Source: Fischerella sp. JS2
GTDB taxonomy: Bacteria; Cyanobacteriota; Cyanobacteriia; Cyanobacteriales; Nostocaceae
Length of the DNA: 64,000 nucleotides
Direction of reading: 5' to 3'
Assembly: GCF_032393985.1 (NCBI RefSeq)
Contig: NZ_CP135918.1
Location: 3,658,001 to 3,722,000 of the forward strand
Shown: in pieces, positions 8,849 through 18,682 of the stretch
How positions within the stretch are numbered: the stretch's first letter is position 1
Layout: each line of letters starts with the position of its first letter
The notes under the pieces: generated by a model
The model's database searches: none
The model's input: only the letters and a program-made list of their open reading frames with translations
What the model was told of the DNA's origin: nothing
Made by a program: the position numbers and the translations under genes

Positions 8849-9763
8849 TTAAAACGAAAAAGCTGGATTACAAAGCCTAACGTAAATGTCTCTTTGATTA
8901 TCAGAAAAAGCTCTTCTACCATGAAGTAATCTGGTATTATCAACCATCAGAATATCTCCTTTTTGCCATGCAACTAATTGGGTTAATCTATCAGTAATTT
9001 CTTTGAGTTCATCAATTACATTCTCAGGAATTCGTGAATCATCTTCAAACCTGACCAGACTATTATTTCTGCCCTGTACTTCTTGCTCTATAACAGGTAA
9101 AATGTTGTTAAGAAATACCTTGTAATTACCACATTTACTAAGAACAATTGCAGATGTTATGTACTCAGTAGTAATAGATTTTTCTGCTTCATTTACCTTC
9201 AGGTGCATATCATTCTCATTGCATACTTTCTCTACCACTGCTAAATCGTTAGTTTGATAAATTTTTGGCCAAATGTCCTGAGGATAAGTACGAATATACT
9301 TCAAACGCTGAGAATGGAATAATTCTTTAGTAGTTTGGCTTAACTCATTATAAACTTGAATGCCATCACAAATAGTTGTCTCGCCATCACTTAATGCCGG
9401 AGTAGCACAGTAAAACCACATCATCTTTGGCTGTGTTTTCGTGTAGTACATTTCTCCATGAAAAGGAACAGCACAAGCAATTTTGTGACCTGTTACAGAT
9501 AAGACAGTGTTATCTCCATTGATAGAATCTCTACTATAAGCACCGCCGACATAAGTCATAAAGCTAGTGCAATATAATTCTGTAAATTTTTTAAATTTAT
9601 CTACGTCAGTCTCAAATCCTCTAAAAAGTATTAGACTAGAAGACTTAAATAATTTAATAACCTCATCTACATCTAGATTCAGAATACTTTCATCGCCTGT
9701 TCTCTCAACAGTAATACCAAATTGTTCAGTAATGGGTGTTATTTGCATATTTATAGATGGCAT
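8849..9763 (-). CDS. TauD/TfdA family Fe(II)/2-oxoglutarate dioxygenase
   Basis: Non-haem iron oxygenase of 304 residues that would couple 2-oxoglutarate decarboxylation to oxidation of a small substrate. The facial triad is visible as His102-x-Glu104 (FHGEMYY) and His281 in DNTRLLHGRRAF; an Arg in RDIYVRL near residue 291-296 would bind 2-oxoglutarate. Most TauD/TfdA members have HxD; HxE is the arrangement known from clavaminate synthase-like members, which act on amino-acid-derived metabolites. The substrate is therefore more likely a specialised metabolite than taurine (inference). It converges on the propeller gene; its upstream region faces the secreted-protein gene at 10302. Confidence 0.85.
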   Translation of the reverse strand: MPSINMQITPITEQFGITVERTGDESILNLDVDEVIKLFKSSSLILFRGFETDVDKFKKFTELYCTSFMTYVGGAYSRDSINGDNTVLSVTGHKIACAVPFHGEMYYTKTQPKMMWFYCATPALSDGETTICDGIQVYNELSQTTKELFHSQRLKYIRTYPQDIWPKIYQTNDLAVVEKVCNENDMHLKVNEAEKSITTEYITSAIVLSKCGNYKVFLNNILPVIEQEVQGRNNSLVRFEDDSRIPENVIDELKEITDRLTQLVAWQKGDILMVDNTRLLHGRRAFSDNQRDIYVRLCNPAFSF

Positions 9764-10301
9764 AATTTTTGTCTGGAATGTAAAGTATTGTTACTCTAGT
9801 TTATGGAGTACTCTACAAGTCTGTTGCAAATTGGCATTATTTAGCTTGCATCCTAAATTTCAGCGTTAAAAATATTACGGTAGTTAGACACCCAAGCGCA
9901 TGATGTGGTAGTAGCATAGCTAACTGCAAATGCTGGTTATCAAATTATGGTTATGTAAAAAATAACTCCACTTTTGTATTATTACTTAAGTAGTAGGGTT
10001 AGAGCAAGAGCAGCTTTACTTAGAGAGAAATTAAATAATGTGGCGATTGCATGGTCAAGTGTCGTTCTTGAGTAATATCTGACAACGACAAAAAATTACC
10101 TGTAAATTTTATTAAGTAATCTTCTTAACTTCTTAATATTATTTTTATCAAATATTTGTATAAAATTTACTTTTATTTATTAATACTTAGTTTTTTAATA
10201 TACAATACTTATACAAGTAATAAAGCTCTGCAAAAAATCCGAACACAGCTTACTCAGATTTTTAGAAATAGGTCTCAGATTTGAAATAAGGAGTACGATA
10301 A
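9764..10301. other. Intergenic region between divergent genes
   Basis: 538 bp, very AT-rich, especially 10080-10230. No gene, tRNA or clear repeat is seen. It must carry promoters for the dioxygenase (minus) and the secreted protein (plus). AAGGAG at about 10285-10292 precedes the ATG at 10302 as a good ribosome binding site. Confidence 0.6.
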
Positions 10302-11789
10302 ATGCATATAAATTTAAGCAAGCTAGTTTCGTTGCTAGCAGGGACTGCGGCTGTAGTTGGATGTTTGTCAGGTAAAGCTACCGCTAATTCTACATTTCAG
10401 GAAAATTTACCTCCTGGCTATCAGCTCAGTGCAGGTACACTAGTAGTTGGTCAGTCATGCTCTTGTGCAAGTTTTGGACTACCTGGGGCACCCTCAGCGC
10501 CTCCTTGCGCTCCAACTGAAGGTAATCTTTGCTTTGGTAGTTCAAATACCCGCTACGCTTGGGCTTACACCGATGTTGCTGGTATTAAAGGAGAAAAGTG
10601 TGCCGAAAAACAGAATGAAGGTTTGATGATTGGGCCTTGTTTTCAACTTGATGGTGACGATGCTGTGGTGATTTATGGCAAAACACCAGATCAGATTACC
10701 TACTACAGCATGACCTTATACAACTCTTTGGCATATAATCCATCTTCAAGTGATTATGCCATTACTATGGCAAGCATCAATCTCGACCTGAACAACAGAA
10801 ACCTACAAACTACTACTTCCTCACCATTCAACAGCAATTACGCACTAGTCATCACATCAAATACAAACACATTTAATGTTGTCAAAAATGCCTTGATTAA
10901 GTCTGGCATTCCTGCTAAGGCAATCAATAGCTATTTGTTTCCAGCCAAGTATGCTAACGCCGCTACAACTACCAATCCTACACAGTTGTCATTTTTATTC
11001 CGCATGACAACCCAGACAGCGCAAGAGAGACAACGGGTCAATGCCTTTGTAGAACAAACTGCACCAAATACTAAAGTTGTTTTTGTTAAAAGTCCAGGTA
11101 CTACTGGTGATGTTACCGATGCTAACTTAAAACGTTGGGAAGACAATTTAAGAATCGACAATAGCGAATACCAAAAGTTGCTAGACCAAAAACTCAATTC
11201 ATTACAAGCCAATGTAGTTAGCTACTATCAACAGCAAGGGTATACCCTGAAACACACAATCACCGAAACCATAAAGCATTCAGATCCGGTAGCTTGCAAT
11301 GAAAACTTTGGTTTTTGTGCATATGATTCGCCAAATGCTCTTTATACCTCCTATACCTGCGACTTTTCTCCTGTGGTAACAGCAGTTGGTTGTGGATTTG
11401 TGCTAGAAAATGGTGATTTTTTGATGCTGATTGGCGTAGACCACTCTACTGTTGTCACAGACCCTAACAAGGGACTAGCAACTTATTTTTCTTACGAAAG
11501 TAAGGGATTTGCCAACGGACAAACATTTTCTTTTGTCGGACTTAATACTCAAGGTTCAGCTAATCGATTTTTCTCCTCTGGTGATGGCACTAATTTGTTT
11601 GCTATTCGGATTAATCCCTACTCCTGTGCCAATGATCCCTATTGTGTTATTCCTTTTAATCAAGGAACCCCCCAAGAAAATACATTTTTTCTCTTAGGTC
11701 GTGTTTATCTCGATCATGTCACTGCTACTGGTCCTAATCCTGCTAATCTCATTCCTGCTCGTGTACTTTGGTTTACTAAAAACAACTAG
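10302..11789 (+). CDS. Secreted hypothetical protein with Cys motifs
   Basis: 495-residue protein of unrecognised family. The N-terminus is a signal peptide: Lys near residue 7, a hydrophobic core VSLLAGTAAVVGC, then cleavage probably after the ATA or ANS region near residue 28. The mature part opens with a Cys-rich stretch (QSCSCASFG, PPCAPTEGNLCFG, KGEKCAE, GPCF) and has further Cys pairs near the C-terminus (NPYSCANDPYCVIPF). These suggest disulfide bonding outside the cytoplasm. The middle is rich in Asn, Thr and Ser. Codon use resembles its neighbours. It could be a periplasmic or exported binding protein or enzyme; no catalytic motif is recognised. A good AGGAG ribosome site precedes the start. 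Confidence 0.8.
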   Translation: MHINLSKLVSLLAGTAAVVGCLSGKATANSTFQENLPPGYQLSAGTLVVGQSCSCASFGLPGAPSAPPCAPTEGNLCFGSSNTRYAWAYTDVAGIKGEKCAEKQNEGLMIGPCFQLDGDDAVVIYGKTPDQITYYSMTLYNSLAYNPSSSDYAITMASINLDLNNRNLQTTTSSPFNSNYALVITSNTNTFNVVKNALIKSGIPAKAINSYLFPAKYANAATTTNPTQLSFLFRMTTQTAQERQRVNAFVEQTAPNTKVVFVKSPGTTGDVTDANLKRWEDNLRIDNSEYQKLLDQKLNSLQANVVSYYQQQGYTLKHTITETIKHSDPVACNENFGFCAYDSPNALYTSYTCDFSPVVTAVGCGFVLENGDFLMLIGVDHSTVVTDPNKGLATYFSYESKGFANGQTFSFVGLNTQGSANRFFSSGDGTNLFAIRINPYSCANDPYCVIPFNQGTPQENTFFLLGRVYLDHVTATGPNPANLIPARVLWFTKNN

Positions 11790-11891
11790 TACTAGTGTCA
11801 CACTAATTCTGATAGTTTCAATAAACCCAGCTTATTCAAACAAAGAACTTGGCCGAACTACAAACATTTGGCAAAGATTTTAAGCCAGTAA

Positions 11892-11966
11892 ATGCGAACT
11901 AAACAGCGTTATCAAGAATTGGTGAGGCGACTGCAAAAAAAGGGAATCGACCCAGAAAAGTTGTAA
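11892..11966 (+). pseudogene. Short C-terminal gene remnant
   Basis: Open frame of 24 codons, MRTKQRYQELVRRLQKKGID and then PEKL before TAA. This resembles the charged coiled tail of Uma2-family proteins (…L..LGI.PE). Nothing coding lies upstream, so it looks like a leftover C-terminus. Low confidence. Confidence 0.3.
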
Positions 11967-12012
11967 TTAGTTGAAGAATAAGCGATCGCATCTTGCCACA
12001 CCATGATTAATA

Positions 12013-12307
12013 AACCTCTTGCATGAATCCTAAAAACCCCCGTCAATCCCCCCGTGAACGTGGGAAGATTTAGTTCCCTCCCCGATTTCGCTTAGGGTAG
12101 GGTGATTTCGTATAACCAAATAAAAATCACTAATCCCTACTAACTTCTTAAAACTCTTTGTGTTCTTTGTGTCCTTTGTGGTTAGCTAACATAAATATCT
12201 CTGGGTGAGAAGGGACTAATTAAATTTTCTCTATTTGTATGAAATCACCCTGCTTCTCGATTTCGTTTAGAGTTAAGGTGGGATTCAAAATATTTGTGCA
12301 AGAGGTC
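12013..12307. mobile_element. MITE-like element with TA|RACCTCTTGCA ends
   Basis: The 295-bp segment is bounded by TA|AACCTCTTGCAT on the left and, inverted, TA|GACCTCTTGCAC on the right. A second inverted pair lies inside: AGGGTGATTTCGTATA near 12092-12112 and its near-complement around 12237-12252. There is no open frame. The right boundary falls in the stop codon of the alpha/beta hydrolase: TAG (minus strand, 12309-12307) is made of the flanking TA plus the first G of the element. Same end type as the element at 2538-2969. Confidence 0.55.
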
Positions 12308-13149
12308 TAATATTTGACCAGCCAATCTAGCAGTAGGCGATTCATCTTTTGAGGTTGTTCAAGCATAAACCAATGTCCTGCTTCTTCAACTCTTTCATAC
12401 CGCCATTCTGCTGCTACATATTTGCTTGATTCTTTGATTTGCGCTTCCCAGAGAAAATCGTCTTGCTGACTCCAGATAGCAAAAGTAGGAACAGACACCA
12501 ATTGAGGTTTAGGTAATTTTCCCTCTAGGGAAGCAAGCAAAATTTCAGGAAGTGGGTTGGCTTGCTCTAATTTTTGCATTCCTTCGAGTACACCTGGCTT
12601 TAAAGCACGTTGCAAAATTTTCTCCCTGTCTGGGTGAGTACGCAGCACTTCGCGCAACAATCGACCATTGCTAGCGCGATAAAGCTGAGGTGCAACTTTA
12701 TGGATGTTCAAAAAGTAAATCCATTCATAACGCAGAATATCAAAAGATAAATCTAGCAAACAAGCCAAGTGACCAACTGATATAGTCACAAAACTCTTTA
12801 AACGAGTTGAGTAGGCTATTGCAATTTCCCAGCCGATCACAGCCCCATAATCATGCGCTACTAAATGAACTTTATCTAAACCAAGACTATCGAGTAGGCA
12901 GATAATATCATTGGCTAGAGTGAAAATTGTATACCGCTCAATATCCTGGGGTTGATCACTGAGTCCGTAACCGAGCAAATCTGGACAAATGACGCGGTAG
13001 CCTGCATTCACTAAAGCTGAAACTTGATTTCGCCATAACTTACTGTCATCAGGCCAGCCGTGCAGTAATAATACACATTCTTTACCTGAACCTGAATCTT
13101 GTAAATAGTACCGATCGCCTTTTACTTCTACATGTAGGGTATTGCACAT
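12307..13149 (-). CDS. Alpha/beta hydrolase, epoxide hydrolase/dehalogenase-like
   Basis: 280-residue cytosolic alpha/beta hydrolase. The oxyanion motif is HGWPDD (HGxP, as in epoxide hydrolases). The nucleophile elbow is VAHDYGAVIGW with Asp rather than Ser. The acid residue lies in WSQQDDFLW and the catalytic His in EEAGHWFMLEQP near residue 260. An Asp nucleophile places it with soluble epoxide hydrolases and haloalkane dehalogenases; the substrate is not known. It lies 99 bp downstream of an AraC regulator on the same strand, so co-regulation is likely. Its TAG stop is formed at the junction with the MITE-like element, so the C-terminus may have been slightly changed by the insertion. Confidence 0.9.
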   Translation of the reverse strand: MCNTLHVEVKGDRYYLQDSGSGKECVLLLHGWPDDSKLWRNQVSALVNAGYRVICPDLLGYGLSDQPQDIERYTIFTLANDIICLLDSLGLDKVHLVAHDYGAVIGWEIAIAYSTRLKSFVTISVGHLACLLDLSFDILRYEWIYFLNIHKVAPQLYRASNGRLLREVLRTHPDREKILQRALKPGVLEGMQKLEQANPLPEILLASLEGKLPKPQLVSVPTFAIWSQQDDFLWEAQIKESSKYVAAEWRYERVEEAGHWFMLEQPQKMNRLLLDWLVKY

Positions 13150-13248
13150 GAGTTTTGGTATTGAGTATTACATATCAAACAACCTCAACATTACTCAAGC
13201 CAAAAGTGTATAGTCGTTCATATTTTTGCTATTGAGAGCATATTTTTG

Positions 13249-14145
13249 CTAGTAATTCCGAAACTCCTTAGGAGACAGACCAACCAAGCGCCGAAAATGA
13301 CGACTAAGATGGCTTTGATGAGCAAAACCACACATCAGCGCTACATCTGCAATACTTAAATCCAATTGTTTGAGAAGCTGCTTTGCAAGTTCTACTCGCC
13401 TATAAATTACAAACTGATGCGGTGTCATGTGTAACGACTGTTTGAACAGGCGACAAAAGTAATAACAACTAATTCCCGCTATATTTGCTAAGTCTGCCAG
13501 TTTGATATCTTCACTTAAATTTGCTTCGATATAATTTATAACTTGCTTGAGTTTATATTTTGGTAATCCCTCAGAATATACAGGAAAATAATGTTTTGAT
13601 ACGGAGAAATTTTTAATTAAATGTACTGCTAGAGCCGTACCAAAAGACTCACCGTATAAACTTCCTGCTGGACACCCAGCTTCTAAATCCGCTTTGAGAG
13701 CATTGACCACGTTTTGAATTAATGGGTCAAAAATTTGCCATTTTGGTATAAATTCAAGTTGCTTCCTATCTAATATCTGACCAACAATTGTTTCCCAAAA
13801 TAGGGATTTAAATGTCAGTATCGTAAAAGATATTGTTTCTTCCCACCATGTCCAATGACTAGTGTAAGCCGGACAAATACAAATTTCGCTACCACCAAGC
13901 CGATATGACAAATGATTACCACCCATACGGCGTTCATGATGCGTCCATGAATTGATATCCATAATTTCTAGCGTCAACTGTTGCATCGTGTGTTCGCAAG
14001 TTTCGGAACCAGGATGTTGATAGTGAGCGAGAAAAATATTGTTCCAGTTAGCTTGTTGGCTAGTCAATAATGGTGGACAATAGAGAACTTGATTCAAGTC
14101 CTCCATATTCGTCATATCTAAATTTGGCAATATGGGTTTAGGCAT
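13249..14145 (-). CDS. AraC family transcriptional regulator
   Basis: 298-residue regulator with the AraC double helix-turn-helix at the C-terminus: LADLANIAGISCYYFCRLFK and VALMCGFAHQSHLSRHFRR, ending LSPKEFRNY. The N-terminal about 190 residues are a sensor region with LGGSEICICPAYTSHW. The same organisation as the regulator at 1666, but the two differ clearly in the sensor half. It is upstream of the epoxide-hydrolase-like gene on the same strand and downstream of recF by 14 bp. A role in controlling the hydrolase is an inference from position. Confidence 0.92.
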   Translation of the reverse strand: MPKPILPNLDMTNMEDLNQVLYCPPLLTSQQANWNNIFLAHYQHPGSETCEHTMQQLTLEIMDINSWTHHERRMGGNHLSYRLGGSEICICPAYTSHWTWWEETISFTILTFKSLFWETIVGQILDRKQLEFIPKWQIFDPLIQNVVNALKADLEAGCPAGSLYGESFGTALAVHLIKNFSVSKHYFPVYSEGLPKYKLKQVINYIEANLSEDIKLADLANIAGISCYYFCRLFKQSLHMTPHQFVIYRRVELAKQLLKQLDLSIADVALMCGFAHQSHLSRHFRRLVGLSPKEFRNY

Positions 14146-14159
14146 GAAGTGAGATTATT

Positions 14160-15329
14160 TTATTCTTGGAACATTCCTTCTGCTTGTTGTCTACCAACTC
14201 CTACTTTTTCTGGAGATATTTTCCCTGTTTTAACGTACAGAATCTGAGAAGAATTCAACCATTGGGAATCAAAAGCACCTAAATGAGTAGTAGTAATTAT
14301 TGTCTGAAAACGGTCTTGAATTGTATCAAGTAATTGATTTTGACGAGAAGGATCTAGTTCAGCTAAAACATCATCGAGAAGTAGCAGTGGTGGTTCTCCT
14401 ACAACATCTTCAATTAGTTGCAATTCAGCTAATTTTAAAGCTAGTACGAGGGTTCTTTGCTGACCTTGGGAACCGTATTGACGCGCTGGCGTTTGATTAA
14501 TTGTTAATTCTATTTCGTCTCGATGTGGCCCAACAAGAGTAGTGCCTTGATGCAATTCCGCAATAGTTCTTTGTTGAAGCTTTTCTAGAAAGGCTTGCTG
14601 CACCTTTTGTGAGTGATTTTGTTCTAAAGGAACGTTTGGTGAGTATTTGATTTGCAAAATTTCTTGACTGCCACTAATGCTAGCGTGCCACATTTTGGCT
14701 ATGGGAGCGAGTCGCTGTATAGCTCGTTCTCGACGCCTAATTACCCGTGTACCTGCTGTCGCTAGCTGTGCATCCCATATAGCTAATTCTTCAGTTTGCA
14801 CAGGTACGCCTTGGCTAGTCTCGATATTGCGTTTGAGAAAGGCATTACGTTGACGTAATACTTGGTGATATTGTTGTAATATATGGGCGTATATTGGTTC
14901 TAGTTGAATCAACAGAGTATCTAGCCAGTGACGACGACCTTCTGGACCGCCACGTACTAGTTCCAAGTCCAAGCTAGAAAATTGTACGGCATTAAGGACA
15001 CCGAGAAAGTCAATTTGTCGCCGGAGATTTTCACCATTGAGGTTAACTGTACGACGACCATTACGACGCAAAATTAAGTTGAGAGTGCTAATGCCAGTTT
15101 CTCGTTTGAGAGAAGCACTAATTTGAGCAAGTTCTTCTGCTTCTTGCACTAAATCGCGATCGCGAAAGGTACGATGCGATCGCAATGTTGCTAATAACTC
15201 CACCGCCTCCAGCAAATTAGATTTTCCTTGAGCATTATTGCCCACCAAAATCGTTTTGGGAGCAGTAAACTCAACTTGCTGCTCTTGATAGTTACGAAAC
15301 TGTCGCAGATGGAGGGTTTTTAAATACAT
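14160..15329 (-). CDS. recF: DNA replication and repair protein RecF
   Basis: SMC-like ATPase that helps load RecA at single-strand gaps with RecO and RecR. The 389-residue length is normal. The start is ATG 15329 giving MYLKTLHLRQFRNYQ; the frame stays open 20 codons further up, but that stretch is derived from GGGGAGTAGGGG repeats and is not protein-like. Walker A is GNNAQGKSNLLEA near residue 30, the ABC-type signature is GSQGQQRTLVLALK and Walker B is PLLLLDDVLAELD near the C-terminus. Not next to dnaA, dnaN or gyrB here, as is usual in cyanobacteria. Confidence 0.96.
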   Translation of the reverse strand: MYLKTLHLRQFRNYQEQQVEFTAPKTILVGNNAQGKSNLLEAVELLATLRSHRTFRDRDLVQEAEELAQISASLKRETGISTLNLILRRNGRRTVNLNGENLRRQIDFLGVLNAVQFSSLDLELVRGGPEGRRHWLDTLLIQLEPIYAHILQQYHQVLRQRNAFLKRNIETSQGVPVQTEELAIWDAQLATAGTRVIRRRERAIQRLAPIAKMWHASISGSQEILQIKYSPNVPLEQNHSQKVQQAFLEKLQQRTIAELHQGTTLVGPHRDEIELTINQTPARQYGSQGQQRTLVLALKLAELQLIEDVVGEPPLLLLDDVLAELDPSRQNQLLDTIQDRFQTIITTTHLGAFDSQWLNSSQILYVKTGKISPEKVGVGRQQAEGMFQE

Positions 15330-15501
15330 ACGGAAGTGTGGGGAGTAGGGGAAGTAGGAGGTGGGGAGGTGAGGAGATGGGGAACTCACCGGCCCCCACT
15401 CCCCTCAAGGAGTGGGGATTAGGGGCAGTGGGGAGAGAACTTCTCCCTATCACCCCATCACCCCTACCCTACGGGAAGCCTATGAGCGCGTCTACACCCC
15501 A
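15330..15501. repeat. Purine/pyrimidine tract repeats and CCCTACGGGAAGCC motif
   Basis: Runs of GGGGAGTAGGGGAAGTAGG and its complement CCCCACTCCCCTCAAGG separate recF from the P-type ATPase gene. A CCCTACGGGAAGCC...GCGCGTCTACAC block follows (15472-15497). Close relatives occur at 55163-55280, 56620-56720 and 58861-58895. Confidence 0.7.
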
Positions 15502-18390
15502 TCACACGGTTTTCTTGCCCATCACTCGGAAGAAAATCTTTTCTATTTCAATCCACACAAACATTAAAGCGCTGAAGCCAAGACAAATCCACAATTCTGG
15601 CAAAGTAATATAGTGAGTGCCGAAGAAATTGCGCAGGGGAGGAACATAAACCAGCATCAGTTGCAAGATTGTGGTTAAAACAACTGCCCCTAATACATAA
15701 GGATTGGAAAATGGATTCATCTCTATTGTCAGTCTGTTGTTGGAGCGAATTGCGATCGCATGACCCATTTGGGCAAGACACAGGGAAGTGAATACCATTG
15801 TTTTCCACCGTTCTGGACTCAGCCCATCACCAGATATGCTAGTGGAATGATTGTACGCCCACATCATCAAAATAATGGTAATGATCGCAAAAATAATCCC
15901 GATCCGAATCATGTAAGACCCCAAGCCTCTAGCAAAAATACTTTCACGGGGACTGAAAGGCGGACGCTTCATCACATCTGGTTCGGGGGGTTCTACAGCT
16001 AAGGCTAAAGCTGGTAAACCGTCTGTCACCAAGTTCATCCAAAGAATTTGTAGGGGTGTGAGGGGAACTCCTCCTAATCCCAAGATAGGCGCAGCTGCAA
16101 TCGTGAGAACTTCACCGATGTTACTACCCAAAATGTATTTGATAAAACGGCGGATATTAGTGTAAACAACCCGACCTTCCTCAGTCGCAGCAACGATAGT
16201 GGCGAAGTTGTCATCTAGTAGCACCATGTCGCTGGCTTCTTTACTAACATCAGTGCCAGTGATACCCATAGCAATACCAATGTCAGCTTGTTTGAGGGCT
16301 GGGGCATCGTTGACACCATCACCAGTCATCGCAACAAATCTGCCCCGACGCTGTAAAGCTTGGACAATTCGCAGTTTGTGTTCTGGAGCGACTCGAGCAT
16401 AAATACTTACCAAGTCTACATTTTGCTCTAGGTCTTGGTCGCTCATCCGTTGCAGTTCTTGACCAGTCAGGGCGCGATCGCCTGCTTGGGCAATTCCTAG
16501 ATCGGTCGCGATCGCCCGGGCTGTTAACTGGTGATCACCGGTAATCATTATCGGTCGAATGCCTGCTTCTCGACACTCTTGTACCGCCGCCCTCACTTCT
16601 GGACGGGGTGCATCCAGCATTCCCACTAAGCCCAACCAAACTAATTCTTGTTCGGATGTCTCATCTGAACCTTCCGGTGGAATTTCCCCAAGGGGTTTAT
16701 AAGCAAAACCTAGCACCCGCAGACCATTAGAAGCCATGCGATCATTTTGAGCTAGTATCTCATCTCGCTGTTTTTGAGTCAGGGGAGTAGTGCCATTACC
16801 TACATAAAGTTGAGTGCAACGAGCCAAAATTAATTCTGGTGAGCCTTTGGTAAACATTAAATAGTTATGGGAGTTCACCAAATAGCTAATAATCGGATCA
16901 ACATCAGTTAAAGATGAGACACCAGTTTCTACTTGTTCAACTCTAGAAATTACACTCATCCGCTTTCTTTCTGAAGAAAACGGAAACTCACCCACCCGAG
17001 GCAATTTACTATCCCACTGGTCTTTTTCAATTCCTCCTTTGGCTGCCAGTGTCACTAATGCACCCTCTGTTGGGTCTCCTAAAATAGTCCACTGTCCTTG
17101 TTGCTGTTGTAAGACAGAATCATTACAAACAGCACAGGCAACTAATAAAGCTTGTAGTTCTCGGTAATCTTGTACCTCGACTTTATTATTTTGCAGTTGA
17201 AACTCGCCTGTAGGAGCGTAACCTTCTCCTGTAACGCGGAATTCTTGATGGTTGGAAGTTTTTTCACCTGGATTTGAGGTAGAAGCATTGGTGTAGAGAG
17301 ATTGCACTACCATCTTGTTCTGAGTCAAAGTCCCGGTTTTATCAGAACAGATTGTAGTTACAGAACCGAGAGTTTCTACTGCTGGTAGTTTGCGAATTAA
17401 AGCTTTGCGCCGCACCATGCGTTGAGTTCCCAAAGCTAGGGTAACGGTGATCACAGCAGGTAAACCTTCTGGCACGACCGCCACTGCCATACTTAAAGAA
17501 ACTTCTAATAGTTCTGTTAAGTTGCCACCACGCAGCAACCCTATAATTACAACAACAGCTACCAAAACCAAAGAACCTGTCACCAGAACATTACCAAGCT
17601 GAGTCATCCGTTGTTGCAACGGTGTAGGTTCACTTTCCACCGACTGTAACATGGCAGCAATTTTGCCGAGTTCGGTTTGCATCCCGGTATTGGTAACTAG
17701 AACTTTGCCCCGTCCTTGGACAACTTCTGTACCTTGAAATACTGAATTGATGCGATCGCCTATTCCTGTCTCTTCAGGCAATGTGGTTTCTGCCTGTTTG
17801 TTAACCGCTTCGGCTTCACCCGTGAGTGCCGATTCTCGGATTTGCAAGTTTGATCCTTCCAGCAAGCGACCATCTGCTGCTACTTGCACTCCTGCCTCTA
17901 TGAGCATCACATCCCCCGGCACTAAATCCTTAGCTGCCACCTCTGATGGTTTACCATCACGAATGACACGGACGTTGGGAGAGGAAAGTTTTTTCAGCGC
18001 TGCCAGGGCTTTTTCGGCACGGCTTTCTTGAACATAACCAAGGATTCCATTGAGGACTACAATTGCTAAGATTGCGATCGTATCTTTGAATGGTACTTCT
18101 CCCGCTTTTAACTCGCCCCTTTGCAAAGCCAGCAAGTCTAAAATCCCAGAAACAATTGCCACAGCGATCAGCATTAACAACATGATGTTTTTGAACTGAT
18201 CTACCAAAATTTCCCAGGCACTGCGACCACCAGTTTCTTCGAGTTCGTTCGCTCCGTATTGTTCCAATCGCTGTTGCGCTTCTTGAGGTGATAAGCCAGT
18301 GTCTGCATTCGTAGAGAGCAGTTCTATTGCTTTATCAACTTCTAAACTGTGCCAAACAATAGTTGAATCAGGCAGAGAATGAGCAGACAT
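15502..18390 (-). CDS. P-type Ca2+-transporting ATPase (PacL/SERCA-like)
   Basis: 962-residue P2A-type cation pump that uses ATP to move Ca2+ (possibly Mn2+) out of the cytoplasm. In order: N-terminal cation-ATPase domain, the actuator motif [11 protein letters not shown], the M4 ion site [17 protein letters not shown], the phosphorylation site [13 protein letters not shown], the [10 protein letters not shown] hinge, [16 protein letters not shown], and the M6 block [19 protein letters not shown]. These are the Ca2+-site signatures of SERCA/PMR1-type pumps. The protein ends with hydrophobic helices and FRVMGKK. It follows a 290-bp gap with no recognised feature and is separated from recF by repeats. 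The N-terminus and length are typical, so I trust the ATG at 18390. Confidence 0.94.
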   Translation of the reverse strand: MSAHSLPDSTIVWHSLEVDKAIELLSTNADTGLSPQEAQQRLEQYGANELEETGGRSAWEILVDQFKNIMLLMLIAVAIVSGILDLLALQRGELKAGEVPFKDTIAILAIVVLNGILGYVQESRAEKALAALKKLSSPNVRVIRDGKPSEVAAKDLVPGDVMLIEAGVQVAADGRLLEGSNLQIRESALTGEAEAVNKQAETTLPEETGIGDRINSVFQGTEVVQGRGKVLVTNTGMQTELGKIAAMLQSVESEPTPLQQRMTQLGNVLVTGSLVLVAVVVIIGLLRGGNLTELLEVSLSMAVAVVPEGLPAVITVTLALGTQRMVRRKALIRKLPAVETLGSVTTICSDKTGTLTQNKMVVQSLYTNASTSNPGEKTSNHQEFRVTGEGYAPTGEFQLQNNKVEVQDYRELQALLVACAVCNDSVLQQQQGQWTILGDPTEGALVTLAAKGGIEKDQWDSKLPRVGEFPFSSERKRMSVISRVEQVETGVSSLTDVDPIISYLVNSHNYLMFTKGSPELILARCTQLYVGNGTTPLTQKQRDEILAQNDRMASNGLRVLGFAYKPLGEIPPEGSDETSEQELVWLGLVGMLDAPRPEVRAAVQECREAGIRPIMITGDHQLTARAIATDLGIAQAGDRALTGQELQRMSDQDLEQNVDLVSIYARVAPEHKLRIVQALQRRGRFVAMTGDGVNDAPALKQADIGIAMGITGTDVSKEASDMVLLDDNFATIVAATEEGRVVYTNIRRFIKYILGSNIGEVLTIAAAPILGLGGVPLTPLQILWMNLVTDGLPALALAVEPPEPDVMKRPPFSPRESIFARGLGSYMIRIGIIFAIITIILMMWAYNHSTSISGDGLSPERWKTMVFTSLCLAQMGHAIAIRSNNRLTIEMNPFSNPYVLGAVVLTTILQLMLVYVPPLRNFFGTHYITLPELWICLGFSALMFVWIEIEKIFFRVMGKKTV

Positions 18391-18682
18391 CGTGTAGGTT
18401 ACAGGAAATGGTTACAGAATTCGATCATAATTTAGTGATAGCCAGAAAAACCATCAACTAAAGTTACATTAGGGATATTGCTAACAAGCGTTAACATAAA
18501 GTGTGATTTTTCATATCTTCCTACTTTTTTTACGACATTATCTGAGTGTTATTCCTAAAGTAAATGCTTTTTATAGCACATATTTTTGATAGTTGTAAGT
18601 AATAAAAGTTGGGAGTGGAATTGCACAAAACATATCAAAATACATCCTAGTCGCGCTAAATCTTTAAGTACATCAGTTTAAT

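Noticed and set aside
15330-15389. Longer N-terminus of RecF
   Set aside because: The extra 20 codons are translated repeat DNA; conserved RecF sequence starts at ATG 15329.
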